From: Candidatus Gastranaerophilales bacterium
Lineage (GTDB): Bacteria > Cyanobacteriota > Vampirovibrionia > Gastranaerophilales > Gastranaerophilaceae
Direction: 5' to 3'
NCBI GenBank assembly: GCA_017415185.1
Contig: JAFQHZ010000014.1
Location: 1 to 56,638 of the forward strand
DNA: 56,638 nt
Made by a program: the position numbers and the translations under genes. A model generated the notes under the pieces. That model had not been told where the DNA came from. It ran no database searches and saw only the letters and a program-made list of their open reading frames with translations. Shown here in pieces: positions 17,423 through 26,069 of this stretch. The first letter of the stretch is position 1; the number at the start of each line of letters is the position of its first letter.

Positions 17423-18707
17423 TATTTCCTCGCATAATATTAATCATTGTATCAACACATTTTTCCCAAGAAAATTCTTTTGCTCGCTCGAGCCCTTTTT
17501 TTGAATTTTCTTTTCTTAATTGTTCGCTAAAGTAATAATTTTCATACGCTTCAATGTGTTGAATATCACTATCCCAATCAATCATTATTCCTGAATTTCC
17601 TACAACTTCAGGCAGGGAAGAATTATTTGATGTTATTACAGGACAACCACAGCTCATCGCTTCAAGAGGAGGTAAACCAAATCCTTCATATCTTGAAGTA
17701 TAAACAAACCATTGAGCGTTTGAATAAAGTGGGGCTAAATCTTCATCATCAACATAGCCTGCTTTAATAATTTTAGATTTAAAATCTCCAAGGTCTATAA
17801 CTTCTTTTTCAAGCTGACCGATAAAATTATCCCATTGACCACCACCAAGAACAAAAACAAGATCATCGATATTATGTTTTTTGATGAATTCAACAAATGT
17901 TTTAACTGAACGAATTAAATTTTTTCTTGGTTCTAAGGTGCATAAGCTAAAGATATATTTTTTATCAAGTGGAATATTATATTTTGTTTTAATATTATCA
18001 ATATTTCCTTCAACTGGTTTAAAGTTATCTGCGCAAGCAAGCAAGGTTGTATGAATTTTGTTTGGGTCGATTTGCGGACAATGCTTGAGGAAATCTTGAC
18101 GAGTGTATTCAGAATTTGAAAAATAATTATCTTTAGAATTAAGGGAATTAAAAAGCTGGTTATACCAATGATCTTCATATTTTATTCCAGGATAAAATTC
18201 AGGAAAAATCTTAGGCATTAAATCATGCACAACAATATATCGATTTTTGATATTTATTTCATTAATAAAATCGTGAACTTTATATAAAGGAGACAAAAAA
18301 GCAGCATATTTTGAATATTTAGCTTTTAAAACAATTCTCTCTAAATATGCAAAAGGACTAAATAAAACCATCAATAATTGCAGAAAATTTTTTTTGATTT
18401 TTTTAGATTTATTTTTTGCTTTAGCTCTTGATTTTTTTAATTTCTCATAAATTTTTGTCATAGGACCAAGGATTTTATCGGAAATTAAATCAAATTTTAT
18501 ATTAGGATAATTTAATTTTAAATATTTTCTAACACCTCCATAACAAAAATCTTCACAAAATAAAGTCAATTGAACGTCTTTTTTTAAAACAAAAACATCT
18601 AAAATATTAGCAACAACGAAAAAAAGCCCTGTTCTCATTGCATCGCTATTCATTCCAAAGCGAAGATATGTTGCGTCATAAAGCACTTTTGTTTTTTTAT
18701 TTGACAC
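17409..18707 (-). CDS. GT4 family glycosyltransferase, copy 2 of a tandem pair
   Basis: A 432-aa paralogue of the preceding protein with the same motifs (LCTLEPRKNL, EGFGLPPLEAM). Its N-terminal 190 residues diverge strongly, with a Lys-rich hydrophobic stretch near residues 95-125 that may sit on the membrane. No Shine-Dalgarno stands out, but the ATG lies within the last codons of the upstream gene (11-base overlap), implying coupling. The near-identity of the C-terminal half to copy 1, at the DNA level as well, points to recent conversion. Confidence 0.88.
   Translation of the reverse strand: MSNKKTKVLYDATYLRFGMNSDAMRTGLFFVVANILDVFVLKKDVQLTLFCEDFCYGGVRKYLKLNYPNIKFDLISDKILGPMTKIYEKLKKSRAKAKNKSKKIKKNFLQLLMVLFSPFAYLERIVLKAKYSKYAAFLSPLYKVHDFINEINIKNRYIVVHDLMPKIFPEFYPGIKYEDHWYNQLFNSLNSKDNYFSNSEYTRQDFLKHCPQIDPNKIHTTLLACADNFKPVEGNIDNIKTKYNIPLDKKYIFSLCTLEPRKNLIRSVKTFVEFIKKHNIDDLVFVLGGGQWDNFIGQLEKEVIDLGDFKSKIIKAGYVDDEDLAPLYSNAQWFVYTSRYEGFGLPPLEAMSCGCPVITSNNSSLPEVVGNSGIMIDWDSDIQHIEAYENYYFSEQLRKENSKKGLERAKEFSWEKCVDTMINIMRGNNEGK
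17464..18146. repeat. Near-identical direct repeat, copy 2 (GT4 donor domain)
   Basis: Partner of 16173-16855. Recombination between the two copies would delete 1291 bases and leave one in-frame chimeric gene, so this pair is a potential site of phase-like variation in surface polymer. Confidence 0.9.
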
Positions 18708-19995
18708 AATTAGACCCCAATATTTTTTCTAGGTTTATTTTATTTTTTTCTTTTGAAAAATTGCTTTTAAAATATTCAATAGTATTTTTTTGAGCTAAAT
18801 TATAAAATTCACTATCTTCTAACAATTTTTCAATATAGCTTGCAAATTCTTTTGGATTATCGCTAACAAGGCAACCATTATTGCTTTTATCAATAAATCC
18901 ATCAACTCCAAGCTCAGTTGTAACCGTTGGAATTCCATAGCTCATTGATGTTATTGTTTTAATTTTCATGCCTGTTCCACTAACCATTGGCGCAATTGAA
19001 ATTTTTGTTTTTGAATATAAATCATCCAAATTTTCAACAAAATCTATAAATTTAGCGCCATAATCGAGCATTTTTTGATAAGATTCAAAACAAGTTTCTT
19101 TTAAGCCTGTACCAACTTTTCCACAAACATATATTTTAATTCCTTTTTTTAATTCAGGAAGAATATTTTTTTCAAACCAAATTAAAGAATTAACATTATG
19201 GTAATTATTTGCACCCAAAAAAACGCAATCATATTTTTTTTCTTGAGCATTTGAATTTATTTTTAAATCATCAAAAAACGGCAAAAATTCAATTTGTTTA
19301 TCAGGATAAAATCTTTTAAAGAAACATTTTTCATCATTTGAAATGCAAAGTATTTTATCCACACAACTAAGCAATTGAATTTCTTGAGAAATATTGCTCC
19401 CAAAACCAATAAATGGTTCTCTTTTTTGATTTTTTGCAGCAAGAAAATTTTGTATTGAATCAAAATCTGAAGCAAGCAATACAATAGGAACTTGAAGTTT
19501 ATATTTTGAAAATCTAATTAAATCAAGATAATTAACATAATGAATAAAAATATAGTCATAATTGTTTTTGCCAATTATTTCATCAAATTTATCCACAGCA
19601 TCATCATTACACCAAGTTGTTTGATAATACTTTCTTTGTTTATGGTTTTTTCCATCAATCGACAGATAAAGATTATCAACTAAATTATCCTTGGCCTTAT
19701 TTGATTCATCAAAATTATCATAATCAGAAATAATATCACTCCAAGGAACTGCAAAAAAATCAATCGAATATCCAAGTTCTTTTAATGTTTTTGTAATGTT
19801 ATATGCGTATTGATTATTTCCAGCATCACAATATAAAAAATTTCTATGGTAAACCATTAAAATTTTATTACTTTTTTCTTTTTTTAATAATAATTTTTTA
19901 TTTTGAGGGAAGTCCAACAATTGCGCTTGAACGCTTCTTGGGTATTTCTTCCCTCTTATTTTATCGATTGCTTTTTGAACAAATTTGATTTTCAT
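18697..19995 (-). CDS. GT4-like glycosyltransferase
   Basis: A 432-aa protein with a GT-B layout. The N-terminal half has ILMVYHRNFLYCDAGNNQYAY near residue 45 (a Gly-rich acceptor-side loop), and the C-terminal half has CVFLGANNYHN, IYVCGKVGTG, and SIAPMVSGTGMKIKTITSM, which is the typical donor-site block of the Glyco_trans_1_4 group. It likely adds a sugar to the same polymer. It lies 13 bases after gmd and overlaps the next GT4 gene by 11 bases. Donor unknown. Confidence 0.83.
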   Translation of the reverse strand: MKIKFVQKAIDKIRGKKYPRSVQAQLLDFPQNKKLLLKKEKSNKILMVYHRNFLYCDAGNNQYAYNITKTLKELGYSIDFFAVPWSDIISDYDNFDESNKAKDNLVDNLYLSIDGKNHKQRKYYQTTWCNDDAVDKFDEIIGKNNYDYIFIHYVNYLDLIRFSKYKLQVPIVLLASDFDSIQNFLAAKNQKREPFIGFGSNISQEIQLLSCVDKILCISNDEKCFFKRFYPDKQIEFLPFFDDLKINSNAQEKKYDCVFLGANNYHNVNSLIWFEKNILPELKKGIKIYVCGKVGTGLKETCFESYQKMLDYGAKFIDFVENLDDLYSKTKISIAPMVSGTGMKIKTITSMSYGIPTVTTELGVDGFIDKSNNGCLVSDNPKEFASYIEKLLEDSEFYNLAQKNTIEYFKSNFSKEKNKINLEKILGSNCVK

Positions 19996-20008
19996 TTATC
20001 CTCAAAAA

Positions 20009-21052
20009 TTAAACTGTTGCCATTACTTTTTGTTGTTTATATCTCTTAATATCAGCTTCTACCATCATTTGACACAAACCTTCATAAGAAACTTTTCTTT
20101 TCCAGCCAAGAACAGTTTGCGCTTTTGTAGGATCACCAATCAGCAATTCAACTTCAGCAGGACGGAAGAATTTTGGATTAACTTTTACTAAAGTTCTTCC
20201 GGTCTTTTTATCAATACCAATTTCATTAACGCCTTCGCCTTGCCATTCAATTTCAAAACCTGCATGTTTTGCAGCAAGAGTTGCAAAATCTCTTATTGGA
20301 TGAGTTTCGCCAGTTGATAACACATAAGTGTCACCTTTTTCTTGTTGCATCATTAACCACATTCCTTCAACATAATCACCCGCAAAGCCCCAATCTCTTT
20401 TAGCGTTTAAATTGCCCAATTCAAGAGGTTCTTGAGTTAAACCTAGGGCCAATCTTGCAAAATGGTCAGTGATTTTTCTTGTAACAAATTCTTTTCCTCT
20501 CATTGGAGATTCATGGTTAAACAAGATTCCTGAGCAAGTGAAAACATTAAAAGATTCTCTATAATTAACACTCATCCAATGAGCCATTACTTTTGCAACG
20601 CCGTAAGGGCTTCTTGGATACAAAGGAGTTGTTTCTCTTTGTGGAACTTCTTGCACTTTTCCAAACATTTCAGAAGTTGAAGCTTGATAAAATTTTGTAT
20701 GAGGAGAAAATTCTCTAATTGCTTCAAGAATATATAATGGACCCATGCCGTCTGCTTGAGCAGTGTATATTGGCTCTTCCCAAGAAGCAGCAACAAACGA
20801 TTGAGCAGCTAAATTATAAAATTCATCAGGTTGATATTTTTTTATAATTCTGCAAATATTTGAAAATTCAAGCAATTCAAAATCAATTAATTCGATTTTT
20901 TCAAAAATTCCATGTTCTTTAAGCTTTGTAAAAGTATCAGTTGCACCGCGTCTATACAAACCAACAACTCTGTACCCTTTTTCAAGCAAAAATTTTGCTA
21001 AATATCCACCGTCTTGACCAGTAATTCCTGTAATTAAAGCAGTTTTTTGCAT
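20009..21052 (-). CDS. gmd: GDP-mannose 4,6-dehydratase
   Basis: A 347-aa short-chain dehydrogenase of the extended type. GITGQDGGYLAKFLL at residues 8-22 is the NADP-binding glycine motif exactly as in Gmd; the catalytic residues are visible as STSEMFG and YGVAK; the RGxTD and NHESPMRG blocks are also Gmd-specific. It converts GDP-mannose to GDP-4-keto-6-deoxymannose, precursor of GDP-fucose, GDP-rhamnose or GDP-perosamine. No fcl, rmd or per gene lies nearby, so the final sugar must be decided by a gene elsewhere. Length is typical. Codon usage is less AT-biased than in the adjoining glycosyltransferases, suggesting higher expression or a different origin. Confidence 0.95.
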   Translation of the reverse strand: MQKTALITGITGQDGGYLAKFLLEKGYRVVGLYRRGATDTFTKLKEHGIFEKIELIDFELLEFSNICRIIKKYQPDEFYNLAAQSFVAASWEEPIYTAQADGMGPLYILEAIREFSPHTKFYQASTSEMFGKVQEVPQRETTPLYPRSPYGVAKVMAHWMSVNYRESFNVFTCSGILFNHESPMRGKEFVTRKITDHFARLALGLTQEPLELGNLNAKRDWGFAGDYVEGMWLMMQQEKGDTYVLSTGETHPIRDFATLAAKHAGFEIEWQGEGVNEIGIDKKTGRTLVKVNPKFFRPAEVELLIGDPTKAQTVLGWKRKVSYEGLCQMMVEADIKRYKQQKVMATV

Positions 21053-21071
21053 TATATTCTCCTTTTATTAA

Positions 21072-22130
21072 TTAAACTTCTTTATAATAAATTGCTTTTG
21101 AAAAAAGCAAAATATATTTACTCTTTTTACCCAATCTTATTTCCAAAATCGATCTTAAAAACCTTTTTAAAAGGAGTTTAATTCTTGATAATTTTGGATT
21201 TTTGAAACTTTTATATGTTTTTTGCAATTTTTTAGAAAAACAACTTTCGTCAAAAACTATTTCATTATTCATTCTAGCAAGCATATTTTGAATTTGAGAA
21301 AAACAATCATTTTTATTTACAATCTTTTTCATTCCCAAAACAATTGAAATATAAGAAAGCTCTCTTTTGTATAAATTTGCTAAAATTTTCTTATCAAAAA
21401 TCCCTTTTTCTTTAAGCCAAGAGTGAATTTCTTCGCTTCTTTTAAAAGGAATTGAATAATCTTTCAAATCATCAGAAGAAAAACGGTTCAAAACTCGCCA
21501 ATGATAATACGCTTTGTTGATATAATTAATGCGATTTGCAAGGCACATCGTTTGAACTTGGAAAGGATTATCGCTCCAACCAGCACCAGAAGCCTCAACA
21601 AAAGCAATTTTATTTTGAATTAAAAATTCTTTTTTATAAATACAGCTCCAAATGCTTGGATGATAATAAAGAAATTCAGGATGTTCAACAAGTTTAAAGC
21701 TTCTATTTTGAGGAATTTCACTAGACCAATTAGGGCTAATTTGTCTTTTTAAACCTATTGTTTCAAGATTTTCAAAATATGGAGATTTAACAATATCGGA
21801 ATCATATTTTTTTGCAATTTCATACAAATCTTCATACATGTTTGGTTCAATAAAATCATCGGGTTCAAAAATTGCAATATATTCGCCATTAGCTTTCTCG
21901 ATTCCAAAATTGCAAGTTTGCCCATAGCCGCCGTTTTCTTTATGAAAAACTTTTATTCTAGAATCTTTTTTAGCATATTCATCAATAATTGAAGGGCAAT
22001 TATCTTTTGAACCATCGTCAATTAAAAGAAATTCGATTTCTTGAAAAGTTTGGTTTAACAGACTATCAAGCGCCTGTGCTAAATATTTTTCAACGCCATA
22101 TATCGGCACTATGACAGAAATTTTAAGCAT
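21072..22130 (-). CDS. GT2 family glycosyltransferase
   Basis: A 352-aa protein with the GT-A signature: ISVIVPIYGVEKYL at residues 3-16, LLIDDGSKDN at about 40-49 and FEPDDFIEPNMYEDLY near 90, in which PDD replaces the usual DxD and can still bind metal. The C-terminal part contains a YYHWR segment as in many teichoic-acid and capsule transferases. The ATG at 22130 is preferred over the in-frame start at 22169; GGAG is 10 bases upstream. It overlaps the upstream GT2 gene by 8 bases. Confidence 0.86.
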   Translation of the reverse strand: MLKISVIVPIYGVEKYLAQALDSLLNQTFQEIEFLLIDDGSKDNCPSIIDEYAKKDSRIKVFHKENGGYGQTCNFGIEKANGEYIAIFEPDDFIEPNMYEDLYEIAKKYDSDIVKSPYFENLETIGLKRQISPNWSSEIPQNRSFKLVEHPEFLYYHPSIWSCIYKKEFLIQNKIAFVEASGAGWSDNPFQVQTMCLANRINYINKAYYHWRVLNRFSSDDLKDYSIPFKRSEEIHSWLKEKGIFDKKILANLYKRELSYISIVLGMKKIVNKNDCFSQIQNMLARMNNEIVFDESCFSKKLQKTYKSFKNPKLSRIKLLLKRFLRSILEIRLGKKSKYILLFSKAIYYKEV

Positions 22131-23208
22131 TGTTTTCAATCTCCACAATTTGTTTTCCAAACAAAACAATGCTTATTCTTGAAGGATTAATGCGAATTGA
22201 AAACAATTTTTTACGCTCATCACATTTAATTTGATTTTTTGCCATTTTATCAATTAAAGCCCTAAAAGCCACTTTATCATTAAGCAAAAGACTAACTTCG
22301 TTTTTGTTAATTTTTGAATAAAAAGCTTTATCAAGCATTTTTTGAATTTCAAATTCTTTATAAGTATTGCTAAATTTTTCAATAAAAGAATCTCTATAAA
22401 CTTCATCAATTCTTTTCAAATTCCAAATATAAGCACGATATTGCCTAATTAATTTTTGAGAATTTGCAAATTTTTTAATCTCGGGTTTTTCGTTTAAAAA
22501 CCTTGTAATTTCATCGTATTCATCGCAAATATAAAAAACTTTGTTTTTTTGATGAACAGAAGAAGAAATGTTATCTTGCCTGTAATATAAATATGCTTTA
22601 TCGGTTAAAACAACTCTTGAAGCACTCGCCATAACCTTGAAAGAAAAGCTTGTGTCCTGATAGCTTGCCCCAGGAGTTTCGAGAAATTTTATATCATTTT
22701 TAATTAAAAAATCTTTTTTATAAATAGCATTCCAAATTGTTGGCTGCATTTTTAAAAGTTTCAAATATTTTTTTGCGTTAATTACTTGATTTGTTCTATA
22801 TTTTGAAATTTTGCCAGCTTTTCTTGCTTCATTGCTGCTTGTTAAATAATAAAAATAATCAGATTTAACAACATCAGCATTATTTTTTGAAGCAATTTTA
22901 TACAAATCTTCAAACATATTATTTTTAACAAAATCATCAGATTCAACTATGCCAATATATTCCCCTTTCGCAGTATTCAAGGCGATATTCATCGAAGAAC
23001 CATAACCAGAATTTTCTTTGTTAATTATTACAATTCTATTATCTTTGTTTTTAAATTCTTCCAAAATATTTAAAGAATTATCAGTTGAGCCATCATTAAC
23101 ACAAACGATTTCGATATCAGATAAAGTTTGCGAAACTAAGCTTTCAAGGCATTCTTTAAGATATTTTTCAACATTATAAACAGGAACAAGAATTGAAACT
23201 TTAGGCAT
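22123..23208 (-). CDS. GT2 family glycosyltransferase
   Basis: A 361-aa paralogue of the preceding protein: VSILVPVYNVEKYL at residues 4-17, VCVNDGSTDNS at about 36-46 and VESDDFVKNNMFEDLY near 89, with SDD as the metal site. Its middle region (TIWNAIYKKDFL) matches the SIWSCIYKKEFL block of the next gene, showing that the two arose from a common ancestor. Its start overlaps galE by 8 bases. It should add one hexose to the polymer; the presence of glf upstream makes a galactofuranosyl transfer a reasonable but unproven guess for one of the two. Confidence 0.86.
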   Translation of the reverse strand: MPKVSILVPVYNVEKYLKECLESLVSQTLSDIEIVCVNDGSTDNSLNILEEFKNKDNRIVIINKENSGYGSSMNIALNTAKGEYIGIVESDDFVKNNMFEDLYKIASKNNADVVKSDYFYYLTSSNEARKAGKISKYRTNQVINAKKYLKLLKMQPTIWNAIYKKDFLIKNDIKFLETPGASYQDTSFSFKVMASASRVVLTDKAYLYYRQDNISSSVHQKNKVFYICDEYDEITRFLNEKPEIKKFANSQKLIRQYRAYIWNLKRIDEVYRDSFIEKFSNTYKEFEIQKMLDKAFYSKINKNEVSLLLNDKVAFRALIDKMAKNQIKCDERKKLFSIRINPSRISIVLFGKQIVEIENNA

Positions 23209-24202
23209 TTTTTAATCCTCCTTGCAATTTCTTCTCCCATTCATACGCAGCTTTAATTCCATATTCCAAATTTCGCTTTGGATTCCAATTCAAAATTTCT
23301 TTTGCTTTTTTATTGTCAGCAACCAATTTTTCAGGGTCACCTTCTCGTCTTTTATTAATATTAAATTGAATATCTTTTTCAGTTACTTTTTTGCATATTT
23401 CAAAAACTTCTTTAACACTGTATCCTTGAGCATTTCCAAGATTAAAAAAGTCTGTTTTTCCGCCATTTTCAAGATATTTTAATGCTTTTAAATGCGCATC
23501 AATTAAATCTTCAATGTTAATATAATCTCTTATACAAGTGCCGTCTTTTGTGTTGTAATCATTTCCATAAATTTCAAAAGGTCTTGCATCATTAAATGTA
23601 GATTTTAAAACATTAGGAATTAAATGTGTTTCAGGGTTATGGCGCTCACCAATTCTTTTTTTAATATCTGCACCAACAACGTTAAAATATCTTAAACGAA
23701 CAGATTTAACACCATAAGCATTATCATAATCATCCAAAATATTTTCAATCATCAATTTTGTTTTGCCATAAGGATTCATTGGCTTTTGAATATGTTTTTC
23801 ATCAATTGGAACATATTGCACTTCACCATAAATTGCCGCAGTTGAAGAAAAAACAATCTTTTTAACATTGTTTTTTATCATTGCTTCTAATAAATTGATT
23901 GTTCCTGAAACATTATTTGAATAATATTTTTGAGGATTTAGCACAGATTCTTTAACTTGCGAAAAAGCAGCAAAATGAAAAACAGAATCAATTTTGTAAT
24001 TTTCAAAAAGAGAATTTAAATCTTCTTTTTTTGATAAATCGCCTTTAATAAATTTTAAATTTCCAATTTTTTTCAATTCATCAATTGTTTCTTGAAATCC
24101 TGTTGATAAATTATCAAAAACAACGACTTCTTGCTTGTTTTCAAGCAAGGATAAAACGCAATGACTTCCAATATAACCAGCTCCGCCTGTTACTAATATC
24201 AT
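23201..24202 (-). CDS. galE: UDP-glucose 4-epimerase
   Basis: A 333-aa extended short-chain dehydrogenase. Residues 2-15 read ILVTGGAGYIGSHC, the NAD-binding motif; FSSTAAIYGE and the catalytic YGKTK follow; RYFNVVGAD and the YIN.EDL block are as in GalE. It interconverts UDP-glucose and UDP-galactose, feeding the UDP-galactopyranose mutase encoded immediately upstream. The ATG overlaps the glf stop by 4 bases. Length and motifs are all intact. Confidence 0.94.
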   Translation of the reverse strand: MILVTGGAGYIGSHCVLSLLENKQEVVVFDNLSTGFQETIDELKKIGNLKFIKGDLSKKEDLNSLFENYKIDSVFHFAAFSQVKESVLNPQKYYSNNVSGTINLLEAMIKNNVKKIVFSSTAAIYGEVQYVPIDEKHIQKPMNPYGKTKLMIENILDDYDNAYGVKSVRLRYFNVVGADIKKRIGERHNPETHLIPNVLKSTFNDARPFEIYGNDYNTKDGTCIRDYINIEDLIDAHLKALKYLENGGKTDFFNLGNAQGYSVKEVFEICKKVTEKDIQFNINKRREGDPEKLVADNKKAKEILNWNPKRNLEYGIKAAYEWEKKLQGGLKNA

Positions 24203-25305
24203 TGAGCAATCTCCTCAAATAATTCCATTGCTCTTAAAATAGCTTTATCCATATCGTAATATTTATAATCACCGAGGCGACCAAGGAAATAAACATTTTT
24301 TAAGTCTTTTGCTTTGTTTTTATATTTTAAATATAGTTCGTTATTTTCATCCTTTGGAATAGGATAATATCTTTCATTTTTTCCAAGTTCAAAAAATTCA
24401 GAATATTCTTTTGCGATAACTGTTTTTGAAGATTTATCATTCAAATAATATTTGTATTCGTGGATTCTTGTAAAATCATAATTACAAGGATAATTTACAA
24501 CAGAATTATTTTGATAAAATTCAAAATCATATTCTTCTAATTTAAAATTAACGCTTCTGTATGGTAATTGTCCTAATTCATAATTAAAATATTCATCAAT
24601 CGCACCAGTGTAAAATATTTTATTAAAATCGCCATCAATATCCTTAAAATCGGTATTCAATTGAACTTCGATATTTGGGTGATTAAGCATATTCTGAACC
24701 AGACTCGTATAACCTTTTAAAGGAATACCTTGAAATTTATCTTGAAAATAGCGATTATCTTTGCTTAAATATACAGGAACTCTTGCCGTAACAGCGCCAT
24801 CAACATCATTTGGACTTAGCCCCCATTGTTTTGTTGTGTAATGAAGAAAAACTTTTTCATAAACATAATTAGCAAGAAATTTTAAATCTTCATCGTCTTG
24901 CTTTTGGAATTCTAAAATTGGAATCTTTTTATTATATTCAAATTTATTTAATAATTTTTCTTCAAGCCTTTTTGCTAAAGTTTGAGGAAAAACATCATAA
25001 AGAGTATTAAAATTAAAAGGAATCGTTGTTTCAATTCCATCTATTATTGCAATAACTTTATGCATGTATTGATTAAAATCGGCAAATTGAGAAACGAAAC
25101 TCCACACTTTTTCGCTATTTGTGTGAAAAATATGGGACCCATATTTATGAATCATAATATTATTTTTGTCTTTATAATCATAACAATTGCCCGCAATATG
25201 ATTTTTTTTGTCAATTACAAGAACTTTTTCATCAAGCTTCGTTGCTAACAAATTAGCAATAACAGCGCCTGATATTCCTGCTCCTATGACCAAATTTTTA
25301 TCCAT
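24199..25305 (-). CDS. glf: UDP-galactopyranose mutase
   Basis: A 368-aa flavoprotein. LVIGAGISGAVIANLLA near residue 5 is the FAD-binding motif; HIAGNCYDY, KYGSHIFHTN and the C-terminal FLGRLGDYKYYDMDKAI block are diagnostic of Glf. The enzyme converts UDP-galactopyranose to UDP-galactofuranose, so the polymer made here probably contains galactofuranose. The start at 25305 has GAGGA 4 bases upstream and replaces a longer frame from 25332. It is the first gene of the polysaccharide operon; the 138 bases upstream must hold the promoter, but I see no strong -35/-10 pair. Confidence 0.95.
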   Translation of the reverse strand: MDKNLVIGAGISGAVIANLLATKLDEKVLVIDKKNHIAGNCYDYKDKNNIMIHKYGSHIFHTNSEKVWSFVSQFADFNQYMHKVIAIIDGIETTIPFNFNTLYDVFPQTLAKRLEEKLLNKFEYNKKIPILEFQKQDDEDLKFLANYVYEKVFLHYTTKQWGLSPNDVDGAVTARVPVYLSKDNRYFQDKFQGIPLKGYTSLVQNMLNHPNIEVQLNTDFKDIDGDFNKIFYTGAIDEYFNYELGQLPYRSVNFKLEEYDFEFYQNNSVVNYPCNYDFTRIHEYKYYLNDKSSKTVIAKEYSEFFELGKNERYYPIPKDENNELYLKYKNKAKDLKNVYFLGRLGDYKYYDMDKAILRAMELFEEIAQ

Positions 25306-25443
25306 ATTTTCCTCAGCCAATATATTAAACAATAATATAAATTTTATTGATAGCTAAATTTTAACACAAAAATTTTTAATATTTTGCATATATAAACTTT
25401 TGTAATTTAACAATTTTTTTCTATCAGGATATTTGTATTAAGC

Positions 25444-26040
25444 GTGAAAATATCAAATCAAAACAAAATAAACTTTAAAGCAATAATCCCCAAGATAAGA
25501 TTGCAAGTTCAAAACAAAAAAACAGGAGAAAATATTCCTGCAACTTTTTATGAAATCGATTGCAAAGACAAATTTGACTGTCTCGAATTTAAAAGATTAT
25601 CAAAAGATTGGTGGTATGGGGAATCACTTTATCATTCAGTTTTTGGGAACTATTATAATGCAATTAACGATAACTATCGAATGAGACATTATGAAATTAA
25701 AACCGACGACGATGAAACAATTGCAATTTGCCGAACTTGGCAAACAGGGGAAAACTCTTGCGATATTGAATATTTAGAATCAAAACCAGATTCACAATAT
25801 CATTTTGCAGGACAAACAATTCTTGCTTCAATTGCAAAAGAAGAATTAAAAAGAAATTGCGAAAAATTAACAGTCTTAAGCCCGATTGCAAGCGCATATA
25901 GCTTTTACAAAAAAGCTTGCGGTTTTAGATATAACGACGATTTTCTTGAAATGAACAAATATGAACTCCAAGATTTCATCAAAAGAACAGAACAAAAAAC
26001 AAAACACAAACTTGAAGAGATAAAAAACCCGATTGAATAA
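25444..26040 (+). CDS. GNAT-like acetyltransferase family protein, paralogue 1, with NFKA tag
   Basis: A 198-aa protein starting at GTG, with no Shine-Dalgarno and no well-placed -10 box. The opening MKISNQNKINFKAIIPK carries the recurring N-terminal F-x-A segment. The C-terminal half has a strand IEYLESKP, then AGQTILASIAKEEL and KLTVLSP...AYSFYKKACGF, the order of elements expected for the acetyl-CoA site of GNAT enzymes, although the Q/RxxGxG/A loop is not classic. It is clearly paralogous to the protein at 31942-32502 (shared LQNKKTGE, DCKDK, YLESKP, FYKxACGF). Substrate unknown. The last codons form the left arm of a terminator. Confidence 0.7.
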   Translation: MKISNQNKINFKAIIPKIRLQVQNKKTGENIPATFYEIDCKDKFDCLEFKRLSKDWWYGESLYHSVFGNYYNAINDNYRMRHYEIKTDDDETIAICRTWQTGENSCDIEYLESKPDSQYHFAGQTILASIAKEELKRNCEKLTVLSPIASAYSFYKKACGFRYNDDFLEMNKYELQDFIKRTEQKTKHKLEEIKNPIE

Positions 26041-26051
26041 TCAATCGGGTT
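26026..26051. terminator. Bidirectional terminator overlapping a stop codon
   Basis: A perfect 11-bp stem (AACCCGATTGA at 26026-26036 against 26041-26051) has the loop ATAA, whose last three bases are the TAA stop of the GNAT-like gene. On the minus strand a T-run follows, ending the LysM gene transcript; on the plus strand an AT-rich tract follows. Confidence 0.85.
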
Positions 26052-26069
26052 AATTTTATTTTTATTTAT

